From contig JANWWW010000003.1 of NCBI GenBank assembly GCA_025055295.1, positions 1-55,423 on the forward strand: a stretch of 55,423 nt of DNA, given 5' to 3'. Positions 1-9,508 of the stretch are shown here, piece by piece (positions within the stretch are counted from its first letter, which is position 1; each line of letters starts with the position of its first letter). The DNA is from Deltaproteobacteria bacterium (GTDB lineage Bacteria > Bdellovibrionota_C > UBA2361 > JANWWW01). The notes beneath the pieces are model-generated. The model did no database searches, had not been told where the DNA came from, and saw only the letters and a program-made list of their open reading frames with translations. The position numbers and the translations under genes were made by a program.

Positions 1-2
1 GC

Positions 3-191
3 CTTATCAAAGAGTCAAAAAAAATTTATGTGCTCGTAAAGGGCAAGAATAAAAGCGCGATCATAAAAAAAATTTTCACTGAACACCACGATCCTATGAA
101 CGTTCCCGCGGAGATTTTGTTTCACAGCAACAATCCAGTTACCTTTTTTGTTGACGAAGAGGCCATTTCGTTGCTTAATATTAAGACCTAA
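3..191 (+). CDS. C-terminal end of a 6-phosphogluconolactonase / NagB-like protein (5' partial)
   Basis: Frame 3 is open from the window edge to TAA at 189-191: LIKESKKIYVLVKGKNKSAIIKKIFTEHHDPMNVPAEILFHSNNPVTFFVDEEAISLLNIKT. The P-A-x-I-L ... V-x-F-x-x-D-x-x-A pattern is typical of the PGL/DevB C-terminus. Confidence 0.6.
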   Translation, partial: LIKESKKIYVLVKGKNKSAIIKKIFTEHHDPMNVPAEILFHSNNPVTFFVDEEAISLLNIKT

Positions 192-1210
192 TTATCAAGA
201 ACTTCCGTCCCCTGTAACTCAAGTAAGATATCTCGAAACTCAAGCGGCAAAGGTGCTTTTATTTTGTAACTAAGTCCAGTAACAGGATCCACAAACTCAA
301 TTTTGTATGCATGCAGCATCAGGCGAGTTGTTCTCGTGATTAATTGTCCCAAAGAAGTTTTATTTAATTCAGGAGGCATAGTTATGTTTGTTGCATACAA
401 TTTGTCGTTCACGATTGGACAATTGACATACAAGCAACTGGCACGTAGCTGGTGAGTGCGACCTGTTATGGGCCTAAGAATCATTATGGCAAGGTTGGCA
501 AAAATAAGAAGTCGTTCAAATTCCGTAATCGCCAAACGTGATGAACTAACCTCTTTGTCATGACATCTGAAACGTAGCCTGTTGGCTGGATCCCTTTTTA
601 TCCAACAAGTTATGGTTCCTCGTTCACAACGCCAAAAAAGGCTGTTTTTCGGGGCATGTGTTAGAGCCAAGTATGTCTTTTTTACGAGTCTTTTTTGAAA
701 AAGTTTGCTCAACGCCTGCTGGTAAAGTTTGTCTTTGGCACATAAAAGAACACCTGAGGTATCCTTATCCAACCTGTGAACCAAGCCGCCTTTGTCCATA
801 TCGTAATACTGATCACCAAGTTTTTTTTTCAAAAAATCAAGCACTGTTACTGTTCTCTTGCCCGCTCCGGGATGGACAGAGATTCCGGCAGGTTTGTTTA
901 CGGCAAAAAATCTTTCTTCTTCAAGCAACACATCAAGGTGTAAATCGCAAAATTCGTCCTGGTTGGTCGCCTTCGGCTCCAAAATAACTTCGACAAGTTC
1001 GCAGGGTTTAACCAAATGACCCGGTTTTTTGACTATATGGTCTCCTACTTTAACAAAACCATTCTTAATTAAATTAATAACTTGGGATCGACTTAGGTAC
1101 GGCATAAAACTCTTTACAACCTTATCCAGACGCTCGATTGTTTGAGGGTAAAAAGTTATTATTTTGAACTTATTTTCTTGCAAGTATCTTTTTCGCTTCT
1201 GCCGCTTCAA
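188..1210 (-). CDS. RluA/RluD-family 23S rRNA pseudouridine synthase with N-terminal S4 domain
   Basis: Motifs FFAVNKPAGISVHPG and GLVHRLDKDTSGVLLCAK (catalytic Asp in HRLDxxTSG); S4-like SRSQVINLIKNGFVKVGDHIVKKPGHLVKP. Confidence 0.9.
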   Translation of the reverse strand: MKRQKRKRYLQENKFKIITFYPQTIERLDKVVKSFMPYLSRSQVINLIKNGFVKVGDHIVKKPGHLVKPCELVEVILEPKATNQDEFCDLHLDVLLEEERFFAVNKPAGISVHPGAGKRTVTVLDFLKKKLGDQYYDMDKGGLVHRLDKDTSGVLLCAKDKLYQQALSKLFQKRLVKKTYLALTHAPKNSLFWRCERGTITCWIKRDPANRLRFRCHDKEVSSSRLAITEFERLLIFANLAIMILRPITGRTHQLRASCLYVNCPIVNDKLYATNITMPPELNKTSLGQLITRTTRLMLHAYKIEFVDPVTGLSYKIKAPLPLEFRDILLELQGTEVLDN

Positions 1211-1865
1211 CAGACTTTGGGAAGTCGTTAATTAGCTTCATCAATGTTACGTTACGTGCTTTTACGTCACCCAGGGCTTCAAATATCCCAGCCTGCCTAA
1301 ACATTACGAAGGGGGCTCGTTCGCTTATTCGGTATGCACTGATAAAGTTATCACTTTTTCTCAAAGCGGTGTTGAAATCCTTAAGCTCAACATAGGCAAT
1401 GAATTCCCAAAAATCGATAATCTGATAAAGCGAATTGGTAAGTTGCCTGTTTTTCAGTTTTTCCACGAGTTGAATGGTTTCGGTGAAATTGCCCCGGGTT
1501 ATGGAATTAAGAAGTTTGTAAAGGTCCGCTCTAACTGACAACCCTTGTTGGCTGGCTACAACCTGATCCTGCTTTAAAAAAGCCTGCGGTATGGAACTCG
1601 GAGGCGGGCTTGTGTCCAACGAAACATCAAGTTCTTTGAGTGATTCAAGGTCTTGTTTCACCTTAGCGCTCAGCTCCTCCAAAGCCTGCTGAAGCTTCGA
1701 TGTCCGTTTTGACAAAAAATCGATATTTTCCTCAAAAAGCTTGAGATCCTGTTCAAGACTCTGGATTTTTTGTTCAAGCTCAGATTGTTTCTCGTAAACC
1801 GCGCAGCCAGCCAAAAAGAAAGCCAATAAACACGAAAGAACTTTTGATTGTTGAAACACTCTCAT
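1170..1865 (-). CDS. Lipoprotein with coiled coil and TPR-like C-terminus (YbgF/CpoB-like)
   Basis: N-terminal lipobox LLAFFLAGC, heptad-rich segment (EKQSELEQKIQSLEQDLKLFEENI), helical repeats at the C-terminus. Confidence 0.6.
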   Translation of the reverse strand: MRVFQQSKVLSCLLAFFLAGCAVYEKQSELEQKIQSLEQDLKLFEENIDFLSKRTSKLQQALEELSAKVKQDLESLKELDVSLDTSPPPSSIPQAFLKQDQVVASQQGLSVRADLYKLLNSITRGNFTETIQLVEKLKNRQLTNSLYQIIDFWEFIAYVELKDFNTALRKSDNFISAYRISERAPFVMFRQAGIFEALGDVKARNVTLMKLINDFPKSVEAAEAKKILARK

Positions 1866-1886
1866 ATGTTCTTATACCCTACTTGA

Positions 1887-2255
1887 GTGGCCTATAAAAT
1901 AACAAAACTCGAAACTCAGATAAGAAGAATTGTAGCAAACTTTATTTTGAAGAAGATAGATATCCTTTCTCAAAACATTTCAATAACCCGGGTGGCGATT
2001 AGTCCTGATAAATCTCAGATCCAGATATTTTGGACAACAGCAGACAGTCGTAGGACAATCATAAAAAAATTGTCGGAGGCACTCAGAAAACATGAGCATG
2101 CAATCAGAAGAAAAATTTTTACCGAAGTCAAATCAATAGCGCCCAAGTCTGTGACTTTTAAGTTCGACGATACTCCACATGTACTCTCGGAAATTGCCCG
2201 AGCGGAAAAAATTCTGGAAAAACTTAGCCGTGATGAAAAAAACTCAATTAGTTAA
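1887..2255 (+). CDS. rbfA: Ribosome-binding factor A
   Basis: Size 122 aa; ISITRVAISPDKSQIQIFW and ...LRKHEHAIRRKIFTEVKSIAPKSVTFKFDDTP match RbfA pattern; GTG start; followed by an nrnA-type DHH gene (common order). Confidence 0.8.
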   Translation: MAYKITKLETQIRRIVANFILKKIDILSQNISITRVAISPDKSQIQIFWTTADSRRTIIKKLSEALRKHEHAIRRKIFTEVKSIAPKSVTFKFDDTPHVLSEIARAEKILEKLSRDEKNSIS

Positions 2256-3201
2256 ACTTCACTCGCTGTTAATAGAAGTAAAAAGCTTTGCTCTCGTTGG
2301 ACATGTTTCTCCCGACCCTGACTGCATAGGATCCTGTTTGGCGTTCAAAAAATTTTTGGAATTTTACGGGAAAAAAAGAACCTTTTTTGTGTCAGCTACA
2401 GGATCAAAGTCAAAATGGTTCGAGAAAATTGCCCCGCGCCTGAGGCCCCTCCCTGCAATACCGACTAAGTGCGAAACAGTTATTATCCTTGATTGCGCGG
2501 ATCTTTCGAGGGTCGATGCCAAAGATTTCAAAGTCAGTCAAAAGACCGTTGTTAATGTTGACCACCATATTTCAAATACCGGGTATGGCGACATTTCAAT
2601 CGTTGACGCTCGGAGAAGCTCGACTTGTGAGATCCTTTTCGATATTTTTTGCGCGCTGAGACCGGAGAAAGACTGGTTGAAAAATATCAGCAAATATCTG
2701 GCTCTCGGCATAATTTTTGACACAAATAATTTCAGGAATCAGGGTGTTTCTGAACGAGTTTTCAACATTATGGCCAAGTTAAGCAAACACATACATATAC
2801 AAAGGCTCATAAAGGTTCTAACTGAGATCAAATTTTACTCATTGCAGGAGTTTTGTCGTGGATTTCTACGAGGAAAAACGATAATGGACGGGAAAGGATT
2901 CATTCAGTTTGTGAATTCTGACACTGAGTCTGACTGGTATAGTGATTTCTTAGGTTTGGTAAAAGAGATTGATATAACTTGCGTTGCCAAACGTCGTTCA
3001 AATTTCTGGCAATGTAGTCTCAGAAGCAAAAAGCATGACGTTAACAAGCTAGCCAGACAATTTGGAGGAGGTGGACACAAACGCGCCTCGGCGTTTAAAT
3101 TTGTCGGAAGCCGAACGAAGTTGATTCAAGCCTTGGAAAGCGGGCTCAAGAAAGCTATCAACAAATCGTTGGAAAAAAAAAGCCTTATTCCGAAATCTTA
3201 A
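2233..3201 (+). CDS. nrnA: DHH-family phosphoesterase (NrnA-like oligoribonuclease / pAp phosphatase)
   Basis: GHVSPDPDCIGS, VVNVDHHISNTGYGD, DHHA1 motif GGGGHKRASAF; ATG 2233 overlaps the end of rbfA. Confidence 0.85.
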   Translation: MKKTQLVKLHSLLIEVKSFALVGHVSPDPDCIGSCLAFKKFLEFYGKKRTFFVSATGSKSKWFEKIAPRLRPLPAIPTKCETVIILDCADLSRVDAKDFKVSQKTVVNVDHHISNTGYGDISIVDARRSSTCEILFDIFCALRPEKDWLKNISKYLALGIIFDTNNFRNQGVSERVFNIMAKLSKHIHIQRLIKVLTEIKFYSLQEFCRGFLRGKTIMDGKGFIQFVNSDTESDWYSDFLGLVKEIDITCVAKRRSNFWQCSLRSKKHDVNKLARQFGGGGHKRASAFKFVGSRTKLIQALESGLKKAINKSLEKKSLIPKS

Positions 3202-3204
3202 AGT

Positions 3205-3864
3205 ATGATAAATCAATTCGTAATAATTGATGACGACAGAAGTTTCTCTTTTATTTTAGAGACTTTAATTAAAAAACTTGTTGGCTCTCCAAAAATTGTA
3301 AGCCTGTATTCAGTTAATGAGTCTAAAGACTTCTTTGAGAAATTAGACGATAAAACGACCGCAGGAAAAACTGTGGTTTTTTTAGACGAGAATCTTGGTG
3401 ACGGGCTTGGATCGGAATTAATTGAGTCCGGATTGTTAAACAATTTTTATGTCATTTCAATGAGCTCAGATGATAGTCCGGCTATAGCTTTCAGAACATT
3501 AAGCAATGGCGCGGTGTATTTCATCCCTAAACGGGAGGTTTCGCAAACGTCTTTCAAACTTTTCTTACTAGGACTTTTAACGTCACTTGAAGTAAGACAA
3601 AGGCAAAAAGAGTTCGAAATATTCTACAACAACCTTGTCCTTGCGCGGAAAATTTTGAACAACTTGCAGCATGAAATCAACAATCCTCTAGCGGCTGTTC
3701 TGGGGAGCTTGAACCTGGCTTTTCAAGCTAGCTTAACAAGCGAAGAGAAGGATCGAATTTGTACTATTCTTAAATCTTCCCTTGAAAAATTAAAAAAGTA
3801 CTTGCATGAATTGAGACAAATCATAGACGCTGGACAGTTCGATAAAATCGTAAACGTCAGTTAA
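3205..3864 (+). CDS. Receiver domain fused to a HisKA/DHp-like dimerisation-phosphotransfer segment, no HATPase domain
   Basis: REC: FVIIDDDRSF, VVFLDENLGDGLG (phospho-Asp), FIPKREV (Lys). H-box-like NLQHEINNPLAAVLGSLNLA followed by one more helix, then stop; no N/G1/G2 boxes. Confidence 0.75.
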   Translation: MINQFVIIDDDRSFSFILETLIKKLVGSPKIVSLYSVNESKDFFEKLDDKTTAGKTVVFLDENLGDGLGSELIESGLLNNFYVISMSSDDSPAIAFRTLSNGAVYFIPKREVSQTSFKLFLLGLLTSLEVRQRQKEFEIFYNNLVLARKILNNLQHEINNPLAAVLGSLNLAFQASLTSEEKDRICTILKSSLEKLKKYLHELRQIIDAGQFDKIVNVS

Positions 3865-4424
3865 ACGGGAGCGAGTTTAAACGTAACCCCTTTTGTAGTT
3901 TTAACGAGGGATATTTTTATTTTTCTGTTCGCATTTTGCCTTTTTACTTTCTCGTAGAGGGATTTGATCCTCTTGATAAAATCCTCTTTTCGGACATTCG
4001 AGCCTCCAAGTTCAAGGTATTGTAAATAAAGGTTCTCAAAAGTTTGTTCAAGCTTGAAAAGTTTCTCTGTTTTTTTTCTTTCAAACTCCTCAAGACTCGA
4101 CTTATAACGACTTCTAATAGCCTGCCTGAAGTAGGTTCCAGCTTCAATTTCTTTTAACACGCGGCACCAGTAATCCTTCATTTGGTTGAAAGTGCAGGCG
4201 ATGGAACGAAGTTTGAACATCTCCTGTTTCGACAATGTGGCATCATTCATGCACTTAAGAATTGCTTTTTCGAATTTCTTCACTTCAGACTCTGGTGGAG
4301 GAAAGGGAATCTGATTGGCAAAAAAAAGCTCAAAATCCTTTCGCAGTCGTTCGAGCCAGTTCGCCAGAGCTACACTTTGAGAATTCGCAAAACCCGAATT
4401 TATTTTTTTTGGTGCAACAGGCAT
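3861..4424 (-). CDS. Hypothetical helical/coiled-coil protein
   Basis: 187 aa ORF with balanced composition, convergent with the REC-DHp gene and meeting its stop; no recognised motif. Confidence 0.5.
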   Translation of the reverse strand: MPVAPKKINSGFANSQSVALANWLERLRKDFELFFANQIPFPPPESEVKKFEKAILKCMNDATLSKQEMFKLRSIACTFNQMKDYWCRVLKEIEAGTYFRQAIRSRYKSSLEEFERKKTEKLFKLEQTFENLYLQYLELGGSNVRKEDFIKRIKSLYEKVKRQNANRKIKISLVKTTKGVTFKLAPV

Positions 4425-4492
4425 TTAAAAATATTTCGGAATCTTTTGCGAAAACTTTAGGAGGTCATCTAAAAAGTTTTACAATATGCAAA

Positions 4493-5908
4493 GTGGTTGA
4501 AAGAAGCGCAATAGTTCTAGCTGCAGGCAAAGGCACTAGAATGAATATCGATTACCCAAAGGTTTTAACGTTGTCAGAGGAGGGACCTTTGTTAGGCATT
4601 CTACTTAGAGAGCTCCTCAGCATGGATTTAAAAGAGATTGTCTTAGTCACCGGATTCGAGAAAGATAAGGTTGAGGAGTATGTTACAAACGCGTTTGGAG
4701 ATGATCGCATTGTTTTCGCTCATCAAGAGGAACAACTTGGAACTGGCCACGCCTTGGCAGTGGGGTTCACCAAATTAAGCCCGTGCGAAAGATTATTTGT
4801 TCTGTTAGGAGATGTGCCTCTTGTGACAGCCAAGTCATTATGCTCTCTTGACGATTATGTTGTGGCGCACAACCTTTCCTGTTGTTTTTTTTCAATGCTT
4901 GTCTATCAAAAAAACGAATATGGAAGGGTTATAAGGGATCCGTACTCAGGACGGGTATTGTCGATCGAGGAATATCGCCACACAACTTCCGCTCAAAAAC
5001 TGATACGCGAGGTTAGCACAGGGGTTTTTTGTTTCCTTTATCCAGACTTGAAGCAGGTTTTGTCTGACACGTTTGACTATTTGCTGACAACATGCAAAGG
5101 AAAAGGGATAGAATTTTATCTGCCCCTTCTTCTGGAAGTTTTTGCGGCCAAAGGGATGCTGTATGACGCTCTTCTTTCTGAAGATGTTGACGAATTCATA
5201 GGCGTCAACAGGCCAGATGAATTGGAAGAATTAAACAAGGCGCTACTTCGAAGAAGAATACTTAAATTTAAACAAAATGGTGTTTTATTCAGCGACCCCT
5301 CGAATATATACATTGCTCCCGAAGTTCATCTTGAGGCTGGTGTGGTTATTGACTCACATGTCAAAATTGCTGGGAAAACAATTGTGCGCGCAGGTACACA
5401 AATAGGTAGCTATTCGATAATCAAAAACTCTGAAATTGATGAAAATTGCGAAATCATGCCCTTTACCTATATCGAAAACGCAAAAATAGGGCAAAATTGC
5501 AGGATCGGTCCGTTTGCAAGACTCCGCGAAGGCACGGTACTGCAAGACTTTGTGGCAATTGGTAATTTTGTTGAAACTAAAAACGCTCGTCTAGAAAATA
5601 ATGTTAAAGCCAATCACCATTCTTATCTTGGAGACTGCTGGATTGGCACAGGAACAAATGTCGGCGCGGGAACTATTACCTGTAATTTTGACGGATTCAA
5701 AAAAAATTTCACCCAAATTGGTCAAAACTGTTTAATTGGTGCCAATGTTAATCTGATTGCGCCTGTTAATTTAGGCTCCAACGTTGTAGTAGGAGCTGGA
5801 TCATCTATTACCAAAGATGTTCCTGATAATTCTTTGGTGGTTGAAAGAGGAGAAACCAAAACCATAAAAGAGGGATACGAGCGCTACGTTGCTCGAAGAT
5901 CCAAATGA
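4493..5908 (+). CDS. glmU: Bifunctional UDP-N-acetylglucosamine pyrophosphorylase / glucosamine-1-phosphate N-acetyltransferase
   Basis: AIVLAAGKGTRMN, GTGHALAVG, LLGDVPLV; left-handed beta-helix hexapeptides; NFVETKNARLENNVKANHHSYLGD, GAGTITCNFDG. The ORF opens at 4262, but homology begins around a GTG at 4493. Confidence 0.95.
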   Translation: MVERSAIVLAAGKGTRMNIDYPKVLTLSEEGPLLGILLRELLSMDLKEIVLVTGFEKDKVEEYVTNAFGDDRIVFAHQEEQLGTGHALAVGFTKLSPCERLFVLLGDVPLVTAKSLCSLDDYVVAHNLSCCFFSMLVYQKNEYGRVIRDPYSGRVLSIEEYRHTTSAQKLIREVSTGVFCFLYPDLKQVLSDTFDYLLTTCKGKGIEFYLPLLLEVFAAKGMLYDALLSEDVDEFIGVNRPDELEELNKALLRRRILKFKQNGVLFSDPSNIYIAPEVHLEAGVVIDSHVKIAGKTIVRAGTQIGSYSIIKNSEIDENCEIMPFTYIENAKIGQNCRIGPFARLREGTVLQDFVAIGNFVETKNARLENNVKANHHSYLGDCWIGTGTNVGAGTITCNFDGFKKNFTQIGQNCLIGANVNLIAPVNLGSNVVVGAGSSITKDVPDNSLVVERGETKTIKEGYERYVARRSK

Positions 5909-6420
5909 GATATTTTTTGTTTATTTCCGCCGTTATCTTTAGTGAAATGGTTGGTGTTGTAGATCTTGATTTCGAATGGCCTCTTGCGACCAAAACGTTA
6001 AAATACCTTGACGAGGCATCGAAAAAATGCAAGATGAGGTTATTAGTAGTTCCAAAAAAGGGAAATTCAGACGACCTCGTTTTTCAAAGATGGCTTCAAG
6101 CATTTAAATCTAAGGTACCGGCTTTAATCCTAGCTATTGATGCTGAAAGAAAACATTTTGAAGGAGTTGTTGGTCCTATTTACATTTCAGGAGACTTTGG
6201 GGCTCAAAGCGCATCCCAAGATTCAAACGCTCGTATGTCGTCTTGCATATCCTTAAATGACCTTCCTCAGTTTTGTCAGAAACTCCCACCTGAAATAACT
6301 GCAAGTCACTGTGATGACAAAATAATAAAGGGAACATACGACAGGACTTTCAAAATTTTGTATTTTCTTGTAATGTTAATTATACTGGCGTTAACAGTGT
6401 TCATTTCATTTTTCTGGTGA
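5905..6420 (+). CDS. Small membrane protein, TPM/Psb32-like domain possible
   Basis: Overlaps the glmU stop (ATGA); N-terminal signal-like MRYFLFISAVIFS; KCKMRLLVVPKK...VPALILAIDAERKHFEGVVG; C-terminal TM helix. Confidence 0.55.
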   Translation: MRYFLFISAVIFSEMVGVVDLDFEWPLATKTLKYLDEASKKCKMRLLVVPKKGNSDDLVFQRWLQAFKSKVPALILAIDAERKHFEGVVGPIYISGDFGAQSASQDSNARMSSCISLNDLPQFCQKLPPEITASHCDDKIIKGTYDRTFKILYFLVMLIILALTVFISFFW

Positions 6421-6426
6421 GGTTTT

Positions 6427-7722
6427 ATGGACTATATAGTTCCAGATAAGGTATCAACTGTTGCTGATTTTTTCGATGATTTAAACCTTGCGATTTTTTT
6501 AGCGTCAGCATTTTTTACAGTCGCAATTGTTGGAGCAATGCTATACTTTGCGTTCAGATATCGAGCAAAATCAAGCAACGATATTACTCCAAGGATCGAA
6601 GGTAACCATCTTCTTGAAATAGTGTGGACTGTTGTTCCCACAGTTGTGGTAGTGGTAATTGCTTGGGTGGGTATAGTATTGCGTGAAAAGATGTTTGAAG
6701 TCAGTCCTAACGTTATTCCGATTTACGTAACTGCTTGGAAATGGGCTTGGGAGTTTAGGTATCCGACGGGGAAGAGAACGTCTGGTCAAAATGCGGAGTT
6801 AGTCGTTCCTGTGAACAAACCTGTTAAGTTGGTGATAGCATCAAAAGACGTTATCCATAGCCTCTTTATTCCCGCTGTTCGTATCAAGCAGGATGCAGTC
6901 CCTGGTCAATTAAAGTATATGACATTTACAGCGCTAAAAACTGGGGAATATCCGATTTTCTGCGCGGAATATTGCGGGACACGCCACAGTTACATGATGG
7001 CCAAACTACGGGTTGTTTCGGAAGAAGAGTTTAACACTTGGGTAAACACGATTCCGGAAAAAACCATGCCAAAAAGGATTCTGGGCAAGAAATTGTATAC
7101 TGACTTAGGTTGCAATGCATGCCATTCTGTTGAATCAGGTGTAAACTTAGTAGGTCCCAGCTTTTACGATGTTTTTGGAGCGCAACGAAATTTTAAAGAT
7201 GGCACATCTTTGACCGCTGATGAAAATTACATATTAGAAAGTATTTTATACCCTAATAAAAGAGTGGTTCAGGGATTTAACGAAAACGTTATGCCATCCT
7301 ACGAAGGTCGACTGAGTCAAGAGGAACTGATGGCTCTTGTAAGTTTCATTGTAGAGTTGAAGACAGCCCCAAAGGAAGAGCTTGTTGAAGTTGTTTTCGA
7401 AAAGGACGAGAAGATCGATTTGGAAAAGATGACTCCTTTGGAAAGAGGAAAATACCTTTACTCAGCGAAGGGCTGTAATGCGTGCCACTCTGTAGACGGT
7501 TCTCAACTGGTTGGGCCGTCATTCAAAGGACTCCACGGAGCTCGACGGGAATTTGCTGATGGAAGCTCTGTAGTTGCTGATGATAGTTACATAAAGGACT
7601 CCATACTGAATCCCAACGCTCGAATAGTCAAAGGTTTTGTAGCCGCCATGCCATCCTATCAAGGTCAGCTTAATGAAGATGATTTGGCAGGGATTGTAGA
7701 GTTTATAAAGAGTCTAAAATGA
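6427..7722 (+). CDS. coxB: Cytochrome c oxidase subunit II with CuA domain and two C-terminal cytochrome c domains (caa3-type)
   Basis: CuA motif FCAEYCGTRHSYM; two heme-binding CNACHSV motifs (about nt 7111 and 7474), each followed by a conserved GPSF...MPSY.G.L block. Confidence 0.93.
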   Translation: MDYIVPDKVSTVADFFDDLNLAIFLASAFFTVAIVGAMLYFAFRYRAKSSNDITPRIEGNHLLEIVWTVVPTVVVVVIAWVGIVLREKMFEVSPNVIPIYVTAWKWAWEFRYPTGKRTSGQNAELVVPVNKPVKLVIASKDVIHSLFIPAVRIKQDAVPGQLKYMTFTALKTGEYPIFCAEYCGTRHSYMMAKLRVVSEEEFNTWVNTIPEKTMPKRILGKKLYTDLGCNACHSVESGVNLVGPSFYDVFGAQRNFKDGTSLTADENYILESILYPNKRVVQGFNENVMPSYEGRLSQEELMALVSFIVELKTAPKEELVEVVFEKDEKIDLEKMTPLERGKYLYSAKGCNACHSVDGSQLVGPSFKGLHGARREFADGSSVVADDSYIKDSILNPNARIVKGFVAAMPSYQGQLNEDDLAGIVEFIKSLK

Positions 7723-7768
7723 GCAATTTTCGGTTGTTAATTATGTCGGGGGTGTTTTATGATTTTTA

Positions 7769-9505
7769 TTGATTAAAATCACGGCAATGGGTATTCACAG
7801 TTACGCTGTTGACGAAATAGGTCACTTAAAGGAAAACAATTATTTGAATTGCGATAAGTCTTTAAGGAGTTGGCTGTTTACGCTGGATCACAAAAGAATT
7901 GCCCTGCTTTATCTGGCAAGCTTGCTGGTTTTCTTTTTCTTGGGAGGATTATCCGCAATATTTATGCGACTTCATCTTTATAACGTTGAAAAACCGCTTT
8001 TGTCTCCTGACGCCTACAATGTAGCCTTCACTTTTCACGGCGTTTTAATGATTTTTTTATTTATTGTACCGGGCATTCCAGCAGTTCTTGGCAACTTTTT
8101 GTTACCGCTTATGATAGGCGCCAAAGATGTTGCTTTTCCACGTCTTAATCTGCTTAGTTTGTGGATTTACTGGCTTGGAGCCCTGGTTGGAATAATTGGA
8201 ATAATCAACCCTGTCTGGATTCTAAAGTATCTTCAAGGGTCCGCGATCAGTCAGTGGATACCTCTTGACACGGGTTGGACGTTTTACGCGCCTTATTCGA
8301 CCTCAACAGGAGCTGGCGAAGGATGGGGTACGATTATGATGACACTTGCTGCTTTTATTTTGGGTTTCTCGTCTATTCTGACTGGATTAAATTTCATGGT
8401 TACAATTCACAGGCTAAGAGCTCCTGGACTAACTTGGTTTAAATTGCCCGTATTTGTCTGGGGGATTTACGCCACGAGCGCCATACAAGTATTGGCCACT
8501 CCAGTTGTAGGAATAACACTGCTTCTTTTAATAGTTGAAAAAGTTTTTGGAATAGGGATTTTTGATCCGGCTAAAGGGGGGGACCCGATCTTATACCAAC
8601 ATTTTTTCTGGTTTTACAGTCATCCAGTTGTTTACATAATGGTGCTTCCAGCATTTGGAATAATAGGTGAAATCATTCCGGTCTTCTCGAGAAAACCTAT
8701 TTTTGGTTATACCGCGGTGGTATTCTCTTCTGTTGGAATAGCGGTTGTTTCTTTTATCGTTTGGGCTCATCACATGTATACGTCCGGAATGAGTCCGTTT
8801 TCTCAGGCTGTTTTTTCAGCGACGACATTTGCCGTGGCTGTACCTACTGCTATTAAAGTATTTAACTGGGTCAGCACAATGTACAAAGGGTCAATAAGAT
8901 TCGACCCGGCGATGCTTTATGCCATGGCTTTTGTATTTTTGTTTATGATTGCCGGAACATCAGGAATTTTTTTGGCAGTCCTTGGTCTTGACATTTTTTA
9001 TCATGACACTTATTTTGTGGTCGCTCATTTTCATTACACAATTCAGGGCGGAGCAGTCATAGGGTTAATTGCGGGTCTTCATTTTTGGTTTCCTAAAATC
9101 ACGGGGAGAATGTATAACCCTGGTGTAGCGAAACTGGCTTTTTGGTTAATCTTTCTAGGATTCAATGTTACCTTTATCCCACAGTTTATTTTAGGGGTAC
9201 AGGGCATGCCTAGAAGGTATGCTTTTTATCTTCCCGAGTTTGAACCTATGCACCGGTTGTCAACTTTTGGAACATTTTTCAACGCTTTCGGTTATACTCT
9301 TGCAATTTTAAACCTGGCTTGGTCTTGGGCTTTCTCGAAAGTCAAAGCCGGGGCCAATCCCTACGACGCCCTTGGCTTAGAATGGCAAGCCCCAAGCCCT
9401 CCTCCTCACGATAATTTTGTCGTTCCACCTAACGTCGAAATTGGACGATACGATTATGGCGTCCCTGTGAACTTGGTAGCTCAAAAGGAAGTAGTCAGGA
9501 GTTAA
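7769..9505 (+). CDS. coxA: Cytochrome c oxidase subunit I (A2-subfamily heme-copper oxidase)
   Basis: TFHGVLMIFLF, FWFYSHPVVYIMVLPAFGIIGE, WAHHMYTSG, DTYFVVAHFHYT. Start could also be ATG 7787. Confidence 0.95.
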   Translation: MIKITAMGIHSYAVDEIGHLKENNYLNCDKSLRSWLFTLDHKRIALLYLASLLVFFFLGGLSAIFMRLHLYNVEKPLLSPDAYNVAFTFHGVLMIFLFIVPGIPAVLGNFLLPLMIGAKDVAFPRLNLLSLWIYWLGALVGIIGIINPVWILKYLQGSAISQWIPLDTGWTFYAPYSTSTGAGEGWGTIMMTLAAFILGFSSILTGLNFMVTIHRLRAPGLTWFKLPVFVWGIYATSAIQVLATPVVGITLLLLIVEKVFGIGIFDPAKGGDPILYQHFFWFYSHPVVYIMVLPAFGIIGEIIPVFSRKPIFGYTAVVFSSVGIAVVSFIVWAHHMYTSGMSPFSQAVFSATTFAVAVPTAIKVFNWVSTMYKGSIRFDPAMLYAMAFVFLFMIAGTSGIFLAVLGLDIFYHDTYFVVAHFHYTIQGGAVIGLIAGLHFWFPKITGRMYNPGVAKLAFWLIFLGFNVTFIPQFILGVQGMPRRYAFYLPEFEPMHRLSTFGTFFNAFGYTLAILNLAWSWAFSKVKAGANPYDALGLEWQAPSPPPHDNFVVPPNVEIGRYDYGVPVNLVAQKEVVRS

Positions 9506-9508
9506 CAC

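Noticed and set aside
658-987. 109 aa plus-strand ORF
   Set aside because: Fully antisense to the well-supported RluD-like gene; no motif.
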